Origin: Duganella fentianensis
Lineage (GTDB): Bacteria; Pseudomonadota; Gammaproteobacteria; Burkholderiales; Burkholderiaceae_D
Length of the DNA stretch: 64,000 nt
Direction of reading: 5' to 3'
Assembly: GCF_009857835.1 (NCBI RefSeq)
Contig: NZ_WWCL01000001.1
Span: forward strand, 248,001-312,000
A program made the position numbers and the translations under genes. The notes below the pieces were generated by a model. It made no database searches. It had not been told where the DNA came from and saw only the letters and a list, made by a program, of their open reading frames with translations. Shown piece after piece: positions 34,123 to 45,120 of the stretch. The stretch's first letter is position 1; each line of letters opens with the position of its first letter.

Positions 34123-34617
34123 TTAGGCAATGAAGCGCAGCAAACCCTGTAGCGCGTGGATCACGGTCTGGGTGCGCACGGACTGGCGGTCACCCGTGAA
34201 GACTAGCCGCTCCGTATGGATCTGGTCGCCGCGCGCCCAGCCGAAGCAGATGGTGCCGACCGGTTTGCCCGGCACGGCGCCGGTAGGGCCGGCAATGCCG
34301 GTGGTGGACAGGGCCACATGGGCATTGCTATTGCCCAGTGCGCCCGTGGCCATGGCGGCCGCCACTTCTTCCGAGACGCTACCCAGCTGGGCGATCAGGG
34401 CCGCCGAAACGTCCAGCATTTCCGTCTTCGAGGCGTTGGAGTAGGTGATGAAACCGCAGTCGAACCAGGCGGTGGAACCGGCGATTTCCGTGATGGCCTG
34501 GGCCACACCGCCGCCGGTACAGGATTCTGCCGTGGCCAGTAACAGACCACGGGCTTGCAGGGCTTGCCCCACCTGGGTGGCAAGGTCGAGGATGAGTTCG
34601 CAATTATTCGGGTGCAT
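34123..34617 (-). CDS. pncC: CinA C-terminal domain protein (nicotinamide-nucleotide amidohydrolase)
   Basis: A 164-aa stand-alone CinA C-terminal domain. LLATAESCTGGGVAQAITEIAGSTAWFDCGFITYSNASK and GIAGPTGAVPGKPVGTICFG are the family signatures. In other bacteria PncC hydrolyses nicotinamide mononucleotide to nicotinic acid mononucleotide and ammonia as part of NAD recycling. The ATG at 34617 follows GAAGGAGA. It is divergent from the c-di-GMP gene 203 bases away; the N-terminal CinA domain is absent, which is normal for proteobacterial PncC. Confidence 0.92.
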   Translation of the reverse strand: MHPNNCELILDLATQVGQALQARGLLLATAESCTGGGVAQAITEIAGSTAWFDCGFITYSNASKTEMLDVSAALIAQLGSVSEEVAAAMATGALGNSNAHVALSTTGIAGPTGAVPGKPVGTICFGWARGDQIHTERLVFTGDRQSVRTQTVIHALQGLLRFIA

Positions 34618-34820
34618 GGCTGTCTCCTTCGTGATCGACGAGCCACTGTAACATGGCCTTCGCGCGCCTTGCCAGCGACGCCGTTCTGCTTTGCCTGAAT
34701 CGCAACATTTATTTTTAACATCTGCGACTGGCGTGCGCCATAGATTGAGCAAGGTGATAATATTGCTAATTAACTTCGTAATGACGCAGCGGTGAGCCGG
34801 TACGCCCCTAAGGAGGTGTC

Positions 34821-37010
34821 ATGATCAGCCAGAACGACATCTATCACGCCCGCATCCTGATCGTCGACGATCAGCCGGTGAACGTGGAATTGCTGCAATA
34901 TCTGCTGCAGTCTAGCGGTTATCAGGCCGTCAGTGCCACCACGGATCCGCGCGTGGTCGCGGGCTGGCATGCGGCCCAGCGTTACGACCTGATCATTCTC
35001 GACCTGCAGATGCCGGACATGAGCGGCTTCGATGTGATGGCGGCCCTGAAGCCGCTGGAAGCCGATGCCTGGCTGCCGGTGCTGGTGGTAACCGCCCAGC
35101 CCGACCACAAGATCCGGGCGCTGGAAATGGGCGCGCGCGATTTTCTCAGCAAGCCTTTCGATCCGCTGGAAGTCCTGACCCGCATCCGCAACCTGCTGGA
35201 GGTGCGGCTGCTGCACCGCGAAGTGAAGCGCTATAACGCCGGGCTGGAGCAGACGGTGCGCGAGCGCACGGCGGAATTGCAGCGCTTCCGCAGTGCCATG
35301 GATGCCACCGCCGACGCCATCTTCCTGCTCGACGCCGCCAGTGCCGAACTGGTCGATGTGAACGAAGGTGCTTGCCGCATGCTGGCCTACCGGCGCGATG
35401 AACTGCTGGGCCAGTCCGCCAGCCGGCTGGGGCTGGGTTCGCCCGTCGCGCTGCGGGCCTTGACGGGGCAGCTGGCCATAGACGGCGCGCCATCCATGCT
35501 GCAGGAACTGGAACTGATGCGCAGCGACCTGGTGGCCGTGCCGGTGGAACTGGGCTGGCAGCTGATGCAGCGGCCCGAGCAGCCCGACGTACTGCTGGGC
35601 GTGGCGCGCGATATCAGCGAACGGCGGCTGGCGGCCGAGCAACTGGATCGCATGGCCCATTACGACAGCCTGACGGGCCTGCCCAACCGCACGCTATTTT
35701 TCCGCACGCTGGAAAACGCCGTGCTGCTGGCGCCCGAACAGGACCAGTGCATCGTCGTGATGTTCATTGCGCTGGATCGCTTCAAGAGCGTCAACGATAC
35801 GCTGGGTTCGCTGCACGGTGATGAGTTGCTGCGCCAGTTTGCCAACCGCCTGATGCAGTGCGTGCGTCTGCGCGACACGGTGGGGCGCATGGGCGGCGAC
35901 GAATTCGCCCTGATCCTGAGCGCCCCGCGCGAGCAGCTCGACCCCGTGCAGACGGTGCACGATGTACGCGCCGCCCTGCGCCGTCCGTTCGAACTGGAAG
36001 GGCACCGCGCCGAGCTCAGTGCCAGCATAGGCATCGCCATGTATCCCGACGATGCCACCGATGCGCAGGCGCTGGTGCAGTTTGCCGACATCGCCATGGA
36101 GCGGGCGCGCCAGTCAGGCCGCGATGGTTTCCGTTTTTATACGGCCGGCATGAATGCGCAGGTGGCGGCGCGGCTGGATCTGGAAGTGGCTTTGCGCCGG
36201 GCGCTGGAACAGGAACAGCTGCTGCTGTACTACCAGCCCAAGGTGCAGCTCGATACGGGCGCACTGGCGGGGGCGGAAGCGCTGCTGCGCTGGCAGCGCC
36301 CCGACTACGGACTGGTCTATCCGGCCGAATTTGTCTCGGTGCTGGAAGATACGGGGCTGATCGTGCGTGTGGGCGCATGGATCATCGATGCCGCCTGCCG
36401 CCAGATCGGCCTGTGGCTGCGCAATGGGGTGGGGCCAGTGCGGGTGGCCGTGAATGTGGCCAGCCGCCAGTTTGTCGAATGCGATCTGGCGCAGATCGTA
36501 CAGACGGCCCTGCAGCGCCATGGCGTGCCGCCCGAACTGCTGGAACTGGAACTGACGGAAACGGCGCTGATGTCGAATTCCGAACGCACCATAGGCGTGC
36601 TGGCCCAGCTCAAGGCCATGGGCCTGAAAGTGGCGATCGACGATTTCGGTACCGGCTATTCCTCGCTGGCCTATCTGCAGCGCTTCCCCATCGACAAGCT
36701 GAAAATCGATATCGCTTTCGTGCGCGACATCACCACCAATCCCAACGATGCGGCCATCGCCCGCGCCATCATCAATATGGCGCACAGCCTCAAGCTGCGG
36801 GTGATCGCGGAAGGGGTAGAAACGGACGACCAGCTCGACTATCTGCGCCACAGCGATTGCGACGAGATACAGGGCTTCCTGTTCAGTCAGCCTTTAACGG
36901 CGGCCGATATGGCCACGCTGGTCAGCTCGGGGCGGGGGCTGGTGGCCGCCATCGCGGCAGACGAGCGGGCTGCCGAACCGGATAGCCCGCAGCAGCCGCT
37001 TACGACGTGA
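34821..37010 (+). CDS. Response regulator with PAS, GGDEF and EAL domains
   Basis: A 729-aa cytosolic c-di-GMP enzyme. Domains: receiver (about 10-125) with phospho-acceptor D61 in ILDLQMPDM; PAS (about 150-260); GGDEF (about 275-435) with an intact GGDEF at 358-362 and an RLRD inhibitory site 5 residues ahead; EAL (about 460-705) with E486 in EALLRW and the metal/base motifs ELTETALM, DDFGTGYSSL, KLKID and EGVETDDQL. Both activities could be real; the I-site would limit synthase. Start has the near-perfect ribosome site AAGGAGGTG. No cognate kinase gene lies nearby. Its end overlaps thiL. Confidence 0.93.
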   Translation: MISQNDIYHARILIVDDQPVNVELLQYLLQSSGYQAVSATTDPRVVAGWHAAQRYDLIILDLQMPDMSGFDVMAALKPLEADAWLPVLVVTAQPDHKIRALEMGARDFLSKPFDPLEVLTRIRNLLEVRLLHREVKRYNAGLEQTVRERTAELQRFRSAMDATADAIFLLDAASAELVDVNEGACRMLAYRRDELLGQSASRLGLGSPVALRALTGQLAIDGAPSMLQELELMRSDLVAVPVELGWQLMQRPEQPDVLLGVARDISERRLAAEQLDRMAHYDSLTGLPNRTLFFRTLENAVLLAPEQDQCIVVMFIALDRFKSVNDTLGSLHGDELLRQFANRLMQCVRLRDTVGRMGGDEFALILSAPREQLDPVQTVHDVRAALRRPFELEGHRAELSASIGIAMYPDDATDAQALVQFADIAMERARQSGRDGFRFYTAGMNAQVAARLDLEVALRRALEQEQLLLYYQPKVQLDTGALAGAEALLRWQRPDYGLVYPAEFVSVLEDTGLIVRVGAWIIDAACRQIGLWLRNGVGPVRVAVNVASRQFVECDLAQIVQTALQRHGVPPELLELELTETALMSNSERTIGVLAQLKAMGLKVAIDDFGTGYSSLAYLQRFPIDKLKIDIAFVRDITTNPNDAAIARAIINMAHSLKLRVIAEGVETDDQLDYLRHSDCDEIQGFLFSQPLTAADMATLVSSGRGLVAAIAADERAAEPDSPQQPLTT

Positions 37011-37968
37011 AGTGATCGAAGCCTTGCAGCTGCAGCGCTAGTGCCGCACCGCCGGCATCGGTCAGGCGCAGGCCACTGGCTGCATCGATGCTGCCCACGT
37101 GGGTGACCGGCGTGGCCACACTGGCCGCGGCCGCCAGTATCGCGCTGCGGGCGCTGACGGGAGCCGTAAAGCACAGCTCGTAATCATCGCCACCGGCGGC
37201 GGTGTAGGCACGGCGCAAGGCCGTGTCGCGCGTGGCCAGCACGGCACCGGCCGGCAGCGCATCGACATTCAGGGTGGCGCCCACGCCCGACTGTTTGAGA
37301 ATGTGGCCCAGATCGCCCACCAGCCCATCCGAAATATCGATGGCGGCATGGGCGATGCCTTGCCGGGCCAGCAGCATGCCCAGCTCCACCCGTGGCACGG
37401 GCAGATGCATGCGCACGGCCGCCGCCTGCAGGCTGGCCGGGTCCAGTGCCACTTCGTGGCGGTAGCCGGCCAGTGCCAGTCGGGCGTCGCCCAGCGTGCC
37501 GGAGATCCAGATATCGTCGCCAGCCTGTGCCGCGCTACGGCGCAGTGCCTGCCCCGGCGCTACTTCGCCGAATACGGTGATGCAGATGTTGAGCGGGCCC
37601 TTGGTGGTGTCGCCGCCTATCAGTTCGATGTTGAAGGCATCGGCCAGCGCGAACAGGCCGCGCGAAAAGCCGTCCAGCCAGTCACGCTCGGCGGCGGGCA
37701 GGGCCAGCGCCAGTGTGAAGCCGACCGGGCGCGCACCCATGGCCGCCAGATCGGACAGATTCACGGCCAGACTCTTGTGGCCCAGCCGGTAGGGGTCTTC
37801 GCCAGCAAAGAAGTGGCGGCCTTCCACCAGCATGTCGGACGAGATCGCCATCTGCATGGCAGGGCTGGGGGTGAGCAGGGCGCAGTCATCGCCTATGCCT
37901 AGGGTGGCACGCTGGGGGTGGCGGGGACGCTGGAAGTATTGCTGGATGAGGTCGAATTCGGAGAGCAT
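37000..37968 (-). CDS. thiL: Thiamine-monophosphate kinase
   Basis: ThiL (322 aa) phosphorylates thiamine monophosphate to thiamine diphosphate. The fold is seen in GIGDDCALLTPS, ISSDMLVEGRHFF, SLAVNLSDLAAMGARPVGF, ELIGGDTTKGPLNICI, GDDIWISGTLGDA and AIDISDGLVGDLGHIL. It ends inside the end of the c-di-GMP gene (11-base overlap, tail to tail). On the minus strand TACAAT lies only 5 bases before the ATG, so the mRNA may be leaderless or the true start further down. Confidence 0.95.
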   Translation of the reverse strand: MLSEFDLIQQYFQRPRHPQRATLGIGDDCALLTPSPAMQMAISSDMLVEGRHFFAGEDPYRLGHKSLAVNLSDLAAMGARPVGFTLALALPAAERDWLDGFSRGLFALADAFNIELIGGDTTKGPLNICITVFGEVAPGQALRRSAAQAGDDIWISGTLGDARLALAGYRHEVALDPASLQAAAVRMHLPVPRVELGMLLARQGIAHAAIDISDGLVGDLGHILKQSGVGATLNVDALPAGAVLATRDTALRRAYTAAGGDDYELCFTAPVSARSAILAAAASVATPVTHVGSIDAASGLRLTDAGGAALALQLQGFDHFTS

Positions 37969-38275
37969 GGCATATTGTACGCCCGCGCTGCCGGGGCTTT
38001 ACGCTAGGTAGCGCTAACCTGGCGGGCGTATTGCATATTTCTATTAAATTTCATCGCCTGATATGAAATTATGATCATTGCTGAAAAGTGCACATGTTGA
38101 AGCGAACTAAGGATTAATCCCGCTAAAAGCGTCAAAAATTCGGTCTTGCTGTGTTCCACATATCAATAATGCTGATAACCGTCATAGCTGTTGGTGAAAA
38201 TACCTACTTAATTGAAAGAATTGGTCTGTTAGAATCAATGGCTTTCCGACAGTACAAACAGGAAGGCAGCACAGC
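37969..38275. other. Gene-free gap before maeB with two inverted repeats
   Basis: No coding frame is supported here. The left end has TACGCCCGC (37978-37986) matching GCGGGCGTA (38022-38030) in inverse orientation, with a shorter imperfect palindrome around AGCGCT between. Further right, AATTTCAT (38047-38054) and ATGAAATT (38063-38070) form an 8-bp inverted repeat with an 8-base gap, like an operator. The rest is unusually AT-rich compared with the neighbourhood and probably holds the maeB promoter. GGAAGGC lies before the ATG of maeB. Confidence 0.6.
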
Positions 38276-40594
38276 ATGGATTCGTCCTCCGAGAAAAAAG
38301 AAGAGCTCCGTCAGCAATTGCGTCTGGCCGCGCTCGAGTATCACGAGATTCCAACGCCAGGCAAGATCAGCGTTACGCCCACCAAGCAACTGACTAACCA
38401 GCGCGATCTGGCGCTGGCCTATTCGCCCGGCGTGGCGGCACCTTGCGAAGAAATCGTGGTCGATCCGGCCAATTCCTACAAATACACGGCACGCGGCAAT
38501 CTGGTGGCCGTGATCACCAACGGTACTGCCGTGTTGGGTCTGGGCAATATCGGCCCGCTGGCCGCCAAGCCTGTGATGGAAGGCAAGGGCGTACTGTTCA
38601 AGAAGTTCGCCGGCATCGACGTGTTCGATATCGAAATCAGCGAATCTGATCCGGACAAGCTGGTGGACATCATCGCTTCGCTGGAACCGACCTTCGGCGG
38701 CGTGAATCTGGAAGACATCAAGGCACCCGAGTGCTTCTACATCGAACGCCAGCTGCGCGAGCGCATGAAGATTCCGGTCTTCCATGATGACCAGCACGGT
38801 ACCGCCATCATCGTCGGTGCGGCCATTCTGAACGGCATCCAGTACGTCGGCAAAGATATCAAGAACTGTAAACTGGTGGTGTCCGGTGCCGGTGCGGCAG
38901 CGCTGGCCTGTCTGGACCTGATCGTCGATCTGGGCTTCCCGCTGGAAAACATCTTCGTTACCGATCTGGCCGGCGTGGTCTACAAAGGCCGTACCGAGCT
39001 GATGGATCCGGACAAGGAACGCTTCGCCCGCGAAACTTCGGCGCGCAGCCTCGGCGAAGTAATCCATGACGCCGACATCTTCCTCGGCCTGTCCGCCGGC
39101 GGCGTCCTGAAACAGGACATGGTTCGTGCCATGGCTGCCAAGCCGCTGATTCTGGCGCTGGCCAATCCGAATCCGGAAATCCTGCCGGAAGACGTGCGCG
39201 CCGTGCGCGACGACGCCGTGATCTGCACCGGCCGTTCGGACTACCCGAATCAGGTCAACAACGTGCTGTGCTTCCCTTACATCTTCCGTGGTGCGCTCGA
39301 TTGCGGCGCCACCACCATCACGCGCGAAATGGAAATCGCCGTGGTGCACGCGATTGCCGAACTGGCGCACGCCGAGCAGTCGGACATTGTTGCCACCACC
39401 TATGGCGTGAGCAATCTGTCCTTCGGTCCGGAATACCTGATTCCTATGCCTTTCGATCCGCGTCTGCTGATCAAGATCGCTCCGGCCGTAGCCAAGGCGG
39501 CAGAAGATTCGGGCGTGGCCACCCGTCCTATCAAGGACCTGCAGGCCTATGCCGACAGCCTGCAGCAGTTCGTCTACCGCAGCGGTACTTTCATGAAGCC
39601 GCTGTTCCAGCTGGCCAAGAAGACGCCGAGCGATCTGAAACGCATCGTCTACGCCGAAGGCGAAGAAGAGCGCGTGCTGCGCGCGGTACAGGTGGTGGTC
39701 GATGAAAAGCTGGCCCGTCCGATTCTGGTCGGTCGTCCGGCCGTGCTGGAAACGCGCATTGCCAAGTTCGGCCTGCGCCTCAAGCAGGGCATCGATTACG
39801 ATGTGATCAACCCCGACCACGACGAGCGCTATCGCGATTACTGGCAGTCGTATTACGAACTGACGGCACGCAAGGGCGTGACGCAGGAATACGCCAAGCT
39901 GGAAATGCGCCGCCGTCATACCCTGATCGGGTCCATGATGATCAAGAAGGGCGATGCCGACGGCCTGATCTGCGGTACCTTCGGCACTACCCAGCTGCAT
40001 CTGCACTACATCGATCAGGTGCTGGGCAAGCGCGAAGGCGCTTGCGTGTATGCGGCCATGAATGTGCTGATCATGCCGGAGCGCCAGCTGGCCATGGTGG
40101 ACACCCACGTCAACGAGAATCCGAACGCCAAGGAACTGGCCGCGATTACCGTGATGGCGGCCGACGAAATGCGCCGCTTCGGCCTGTCGCCACGGGCCGC
40201 CCTGCTGTCGCACTCCAACTTCGGTTCGTCCAATAGCGAATCGGCGCAGAAGATGCGCGCCGCCCTGCAACTGGTCAAGGAACTCGATCCGGCGCTGGAA
40301 GTGGATGGCGAAATGCACGGCGACACGGCACTCGATTCCAAGCTGCGCAATGCCATCATGCCGCACTCGGAACTCAAGGGTGACGCCAATCTGCTGGTGA
40401 TGCCTAACATCGATGCGGCCAATATCGCCTACAACCTGGTGAAAACGGCGGCCGGCAACGGTATCGCCATCGGTCCTATCCTGCTCGGTTGCGCCAAACC
40501 GGTGCACATCCTGACCCCGTCGGCCACGGTGCGCCGTATCGTCAATATGACGGCGCTGTGCGTGGTGGATGCGGTAGCCCAGCGCAAGGCCTGA
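38276..40594 (+). CDS. maeB: NADP-dependent malic enzyme with phosphotransacetylase-like domain
   Basis: MaeB-type malic enzyme (772 aa), turning malate into pyruvate with NADP. The malic half (about 1-430) has [31 protein letters not shown] and [18 protein letters not shown]; the C-terminal half (about 440-772) is a phosphate acetyltransferase-like domain ([29 protein letters not shown]) that in relatives controls the enzyme by acetyl-CoA. Length and layout match MaeB of gammaproteobacteria. The ATG follows a purine-rich AGGAAGG. A strong terminator follows. Confidence 0.95.
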   Translation: MDSSSEKKEELRQQLRLAALEYHEIPTPGKISVTPTKQLTNQRDLALAYSPGVAAPCEEIVVDPANSYKYTARGNLVAVITNGTAVLGLGNIGPLAAKPVMEGKGVLFKKFAGIDVFDIEISESDPDKLVDIIASLEPTFGGVNLEDIKAPECFYIERQLRERMKIPVFHDDQHGTAIIVGAAILNGIQYVGKDIKNCKLVVSGAGAAALACLDLIVDLGFPLENIFVTDLAGVVYKGRTELMDPDKERFARETSARSLGEVIHDADIFLGLSAGGVLKQDMVRAMAAKPLILALANPNPEILPEDVRAVRDDAVICTGRSDYPNQVNNVLCFPYIFRGALDCGATTITREMEIAVVHAIAELAHAEQSDIVATTYGVSNLSFGPEYLIPMPFDPRLLIKIAPAVAKAAEDSGVATRPIKDLQAYADSLQQFVYRSGTFMKPLFQLAKKTPSDLKRIVYAEGEEERVLRAVQVVVDEKLARPILVGRPAVLETRIAKFGLRLKQGIDYDVINPDHDERYRDYWQSYYELTARKGVTQEYAKLEMRRRHTLIGSMMIKKGDADGLICGTFGTTQLHLHYIDQVLGKREGACVYAAMNVLIMPERQLAMVDTHVNENPNAKELAAITVMAADEMRRFGLSPRAALLSHSNFGSSNSESAQKMRAALQLVKELDPALEVDGEMHGDTALDSKLRNAIMPHSELKGDANLLVMPNIDAANIAYNLVKTAAGNGIAIGPILLGCAKPVHILTPSATVRRIVNMTALCVVDAVAQRKA

Positions 40595-40627
40595 ACGCTG
40601 GCGATAGTTGTGCCGAGGTAAACAATC

Positions 40628-40657
40628 AGGCCGGCTCGGTGACGAGCCGGCCTTTTT
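40628..40657 (+). terminator. Terminator of maeB
   Basis: AGGCCGGCTCG and CGAGCCGGCCT form an 11-bp stem around GTGA, followed by a T run; a strong rho-independent terminator. Confidence 0.93.
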
Positions 40658-40746
40658 GCTTTTCTATTACTTATTTGATGTGCCGCAAGTAACAAGTTGT
40701 AAGTAATGTAATGACATATTTGGTGAGAAGTGCACCGGAAGTGGTC

Positions 40747-40755
40747 TGTTACAAT
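40747..40755 (+). promoter_or_regulatory. Extended -10 promoter before gmd
   Basis: TGTTACAAT is an extended -10 element (TGn followed by TACAAT), 42 bases before the gmd start. No good -35 hexamer is at the usual spacing, as expected for this promoter class. Confidence 0.5.
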
Positions 40756-40779
40756 AGTCGGCTATACAGCCTCAGATGA

Positions 40780-41841
<1,062 letters not shown>

Positions 41842-41851
41842 GGATAGCACC

Positions 41852-42754
41852 ATGACGATGGAAGGCGCCGGCAAGCGCGCCCTGATTACCGGGCTGTCCG
41901 GCTTTACCGGGCACTACGTCGCTGAAGAACTGCGCGCTGCCGGCTATCAGGTTTACGGCACGGTCACGCCGGGACGTGTTGCCGCCGAAAACGAGTTTTC
42001 TGTCGATCTGAATGACCGCGCTGCGCTGGCGCAGGTGGTGCAGCAGGTGCAGCCCGACGTGGTGGTGCATCTGGCAGCGATTGCTTTCGTGGCCCATGGC
42101 GATGTGGAGCAGATCTACCGCGTCAACGTCATGGGGACGCGCAATCTGCTGGAAGCACTGGCCGCCCAGCCGCAGCGGCCGTCGGCCGTGCTGCTGGCTT
42201 CCAGCGCGAATATCTACGGTAATACGGAAGTCGGCGTGATCGATGAATCCGTGCCCGCCGCACCGGCCAATGATTACGCCGTCAGCAAGCTGTCGATGGA
42301 ATACATGGCGCGGCTGTGGCAGGACAAGCTGCCGCTGATCTTTGTGCGTCCGTTCAACTACACTGGGGTAGGCCAGCAGGAGAACTTCCTGCTGCCGAAA
42401 ATCGTCGGCCACTTCCGCCGTCAGGCCAGCGAAATCGAACTGGGCAACCTGCACGTGTGGCGCGACTTTTCCGATGTGCGCATGGTGGCGCGCAGCTACC
42501 GCCGTCTGCTGGCGGCAGCGCCCGTGGGCCAGACTTTCAATGTCTGCTCGGGGCAGGGCTGGTCGCTGGGCGAGGTGCTGGACATGATGGGCGAGATCGC
42601 CGGCTACCAGATCAATGTGCGGGTCAACCCCGCTTTCGTGCGTGCCAATGAAGTGGTGCGGCTGGTGGGCGACAATGCCCGTCTGAGCGCGGCCATAGGC
42701 GCGCTGGAGCCGGTGCCGCTGGCCGATACCCTGCGCTGGATGTACACGGCGTGA
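41852..42754 (+). CDS. rmd: GDP-6-deoxy-D-lyxo-4-hexulose reductase
   Basis: A 300-aa short-chain reductase, most likely Rmd, which reduces the Gmd product to GDP-D-rhamnose. LITGLSGFTGHYVAEEL (NAD(P) loop), SSANIYGN, NDYAVSKLSMEYMA (YxxxK) and RPFNYTGVGQQENFLLPKI are present. Rmd rather than fucose synthase is chosen because the sequence lacks the epimerase features of WcaG and follows gmd directly. The stop overlaps the GTG start of the next gene (GTGA). In Pseudomonas the same pair supplies the D-rhamnan of A-band polysaccharide. Confidence 0.85.
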   Translation: MTMEGAGKRALITGLSGFTGHYVAEELRAAGYQVYGTVTPGRVAAENEFSVDLNDRAALAQVVQQVQPDVVVHLAAIAFVAHGDVEQIYRVNVMGTRNLLEALAAQPQRPSAVLLASSANIYGNTEVGVIDESVPAAPANDYAVSKLSMEYMARLWQDKLPLIFVRPFNYTGVGQQENFLLPKIVGHFRRQASEIELGNLHVWRDFSDVRMVARSYRRLLAAAPVGQTFNVCSGQGWSLGEVLDMMGEIAGYQINVRVNPAFVRANEVVRLVGDNARLSAAIGALEPVPLADTLRWMYTA

Positions 42755-43926
42755 ATAATGAACTCACACCGGCTGGCCTGCGCGTCGGGCTGTCCATCAC
42801 CACGGTAGAGCCGGCACTGACGGGCGGCCGTCAGGACGGGCTGGGCGTGTATAGCCGCGCCCTGCTGCAGCATCTGCCGGCGGCCGGGGTGGAAGTGCTG
42901 CCCTTTTCGTTTGCGCCACCGGGCGACAAGCCGCGCCTGAAGGTAGGCCGCGCCCTGCCGCTGTCCTTCCCGCTGGCCACGCTGGGCGATCTGCTGCTGC
43001 CGGCTTCCGTGCATCTGAGCACGCAGGCGGCGCTGGGCCGTGGCGCCGCACCGCTTGATATCTTCCACGCTACCGACTACCGCGTCGTGCGCATGGATTG
43101 CCCTGTGGTGGCGACCCTGCATGATGCGCTGCCGATTTCCCATCCCGAGTGGTGCAGTGCCAGGCAGCGCAAGCTGAAGAACTGGCTGCAGATCAAGGCG
43201 GCACGCAAGGCGCAGCATGTGATTACCGGCTCGCAGTTCTCTATCCGCGAACTGGTGGAATGCTTCGGCGTGGATGAACAGCGCATCAGCGTGGTGCCCC
43301 ATGGGGTGCGTGCCGAGTGGTTTGACGCGCCTGCCGCCGAGGCTTGTGCCACCACGCTGCAGCAGTATGGTCTGCGTGCCGGCTACTTCCTGACGGTGGG
43401 TACGCTGCAGCCGCGCAAAAACGTGGACCGGCTGCTGGACGCCTATCTGGCCTTGCCGCCCGTGCTGCGTTCGGCGCGCCAGCTGGTAATCGTCGGTGCG
43501 CCGGGCTGGCGCAGCGAAGAACTGGTGGCGCAGATCAGGGCGGCGCAGCAGCGCGGCGAAAACGTGGTGTGGCTAGACCGGCTGACCGACGATGGCCAGC
43601 TGCAGCAGCTCTACGCCAGCGCCGGCGCATTTATTTTTCCGTCGCTGCACGAAGGCTTCGGCCTGCCCCTGCTGGAGGCGTTTGCCAGCGGCGTGCCGGT
43701 GGCCTGTTCCGGCACCACCTCGCTGCCGGAAGTGGCGCAGGGTGCCGCGCTCGAATTCGATCCGCTCTCCGTGGGCGAGATCGGCAATGCCATGACCACG
43801 CTGGTGCGCGATGAAGCGACCCGCAAGCGCTGCATCGCTGCCGGCCGCCGGCGTGCGCTGGAGCTGACCTGGGATGTGGCGGCACGCCGCACGGTCGCCG
43901 TGTATCAGCAAGTACTTAACCGATAA
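42751..43926 (+). CDS. GT4 glycosyltransferase
   Basis: A 391-aa GT-B glycosyltransferase of family GT4 (RfaG-like). Seen are GGRQDGLGVYSRALL, FHATDYRVVRMDCPVVATLHD, VVPHGVRAEWF, TVGTLQPRKNVDRLLDAYLAL, the sugar-nucleotide contact EGFGLPLLEAFASGVPVACS and a C-terminal helix. The start is GTG at 42751, overlapping the rmd stop, which implies coupling. Likely a rhamnosyl- or mannosyltransferase using the GDP sugar made by gmd-rmd; the exact linkage cannot be read. Confidence 0.87.
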   Translation: MNNELTPAGLRVGLSITTVEPALTGGRQDGLGVYSRALLQHLPAAGVEVLPFSFAPPGDKPRLKVGRALPLSFPLATLGDLLLPASVHLSTQAALGRGAAPLDIFHATDYRVVRMDCPVVATLHDALPISHPEWCSARQRKLKNWLQIKAARKAQHVITGSQFSIRELVECFGVDEQRISVVPHGVRAEWFDAPAAEACATTLQQYGLRAGYFLTVGTLQPRKNVDRLLDAYLALPPVLRSARQLVIVGAPGWRSEELVAQIRAAQQRGENVVWLDRLTDDGQLQQLYASAGAFIFPSLHEGFGLPLLEAFASGVPVACSGTTSLPEVAQGAALEFDPLSVGEIGNAMTTLVRDEATRKRCIAAGRRRALELTWDVAARRTVAVYQQVLNR

Positions 43927-43932
43927 TCTGCC

Positions 43933-45054
43933 ATGCGCGTACTGCATTTTTACAAGACCTACTACCCTGACACCTGGGGTGGCATCGAGCAGGTGATCCG
44001 CCAGCTCTGCGTAGGCACGGGCCGCCTTGGCATCCACAACGAAGTGCTGACGCTGACCCGCGATAGCGGCCCGCGCCAGATGGAAATCGAAGGCCATACG
44101 GTGCACCGCATGCCGCTGGCGTTCGAGATTGCCTCGACCGGTTTCTCGTTTGCGGCGATCCGCCAGCTGGCGCGACTGGCGCGCGAAGCCGATGTGATCC
44201 ATTACCACTTCCCGTGGCCCTTCATGGATCTGGCCCACTTCATGGCGCGCATCAAGAAGCCCAGTCTGGTGACCTACCATTCGGACATCGTCAGGCAGAA
44301 AAATCTGCTGCGCGTGTACGGTCCGCTGAAGCGCCAGTTCCTGCGCGACGTGGATGTCATCGTCGCCACCTCGCCCAATTACATGGCTTCTTCGCCGGTG
44401 CTGAAGCGCTTCCGGCACAAGACCCGCACCATTACCTACGGGCTGGATAAGAGCATCTATCCGCGTCCGTCGGAAAGCGTCAGGCAGCAATGGCGCGCCC
44501 GCTGCGGCGAGCGCTTCTTCCTGTTCGTCGGCGTGCTGCGCTACTACAAAGGCCTGCACATCCTGCTCGACGCGATGGCCAACCTCGATTATCCGGTGGT
44601 GATCGTGGGTGCCGGTCCGATCGAACAGGAGCTCAAGCAGCACGCCGAGCGGCTGGGTCTGACCCACGTGCTGTTCGTCGGCGCGCTGGAAGAGGAAGAC
44701 AAGGTGGCGCTGCTGGAACTGAGCTACGCCATGGTCTTCCCGTCGCACCTGCGTTCGGAAGCATTCGGCATCTCGCTGCTGGAAGGTGCCATGTACGGCA
44801 AGCCCATGATCTCCAGCGAGATCGGCACGGGCACCACCTATATCAACATCGATAACGAGACGGGGCTGGTAGTGCCGCCCGACGATGCGCAGGCGCTGGG
44901 CGCCGCCATGCGCACCCTGTGGGAAAATCCGGAGCTGGCGGCCGAAATGGGCCGGCGTGCCGAAGCGCGCTACTGGGAACTGTTCACCGCCGAGACCATG
45001 GCGCGCAACTACGCCGCGCTGTACCGCGAACTGGCTGGCCAGCCGGCCGACTGA
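43933..45054 (+). CDS. GT4 glycosyltransferase (WbpZ-like)
   Basis: A 373-aa GT4 enzyme. FYKTYYPDTWGGIEQVIRQL, VIHYHFPWPFMDLAHFMA, TYHSDIVRQKNLLRVYGPLKR, GVLRYYKGLHILLDAM and SEAFGISLLEGAMYGKPMIS match the WbpZ-like mannosyl/rhamnosyltransferases of D-rhamnan pathways. It follows the previous transferase by 6 bases and ends the sugar operon. With gmd-rmd it suggests a short polymer or core decoration; transport genes for an O-antigen (wzm/wzt) are not present in the window. Confidence 0.87.
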   Translation: MRVLHFYKTYYPDTWGGIEQVIRQLCVGTGRLGIHNEVLTLTRDSGPRQMEIEGHTVHRMPLAFEIASTGFSFAAIRQLARLAREADVIHYHFPWPFMDLAHFMARIKKPSLVTYHSDIVRQKNLLRVYGPLKRQFLRDVDVIVATSPNYMASSPVLKRFRHKTRTITYGLDKSIYPRPSESVRQQWRARCGERFFLFVGVLRYYKGLHILLDAMANLDYPVVIVGAGPIEQELKQHAERLGLTHVLFVGALEEEDKVALLELSYAMVFPSHLRSEAFGISLLEGAMYGKPMISSEIGTGTTYINIDNETGLVVPPDDAQALGAAMRTLWENPELAAEMGRRAEARYWELFTAETMARNYAALYRELAGQPAD

Positions 45055-45082
45055 GCGCGGGTCGCCGGCGCGTTGCCGGCGG

Positions 45083-45094
45083 GGTAAAATAGCC
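45083..45094 (+). promoter_or_regulatory. GGTAAAATAGCC element before the response regulator
   Basis: Third close copy of the GGTAAAATAGCG element, 26 bases before the GTG start of the response regulator. TAAAAT is a plausible -10 hexamer. Confidence 0.4.
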
Positions 45095-45120
45095 TCACCC
45101 CAGAATAGCCGGAGAGTCGC

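Noticed and set aside
38204-40507. A very long minus-strand reading frame of 767 codons opposite maeB
   Set aside because: It mirrors the reading frame of maeB, has His/Gln/Asp-rich composition typical of an antisense shadow of a GC-rich gene, and shows no known domain.
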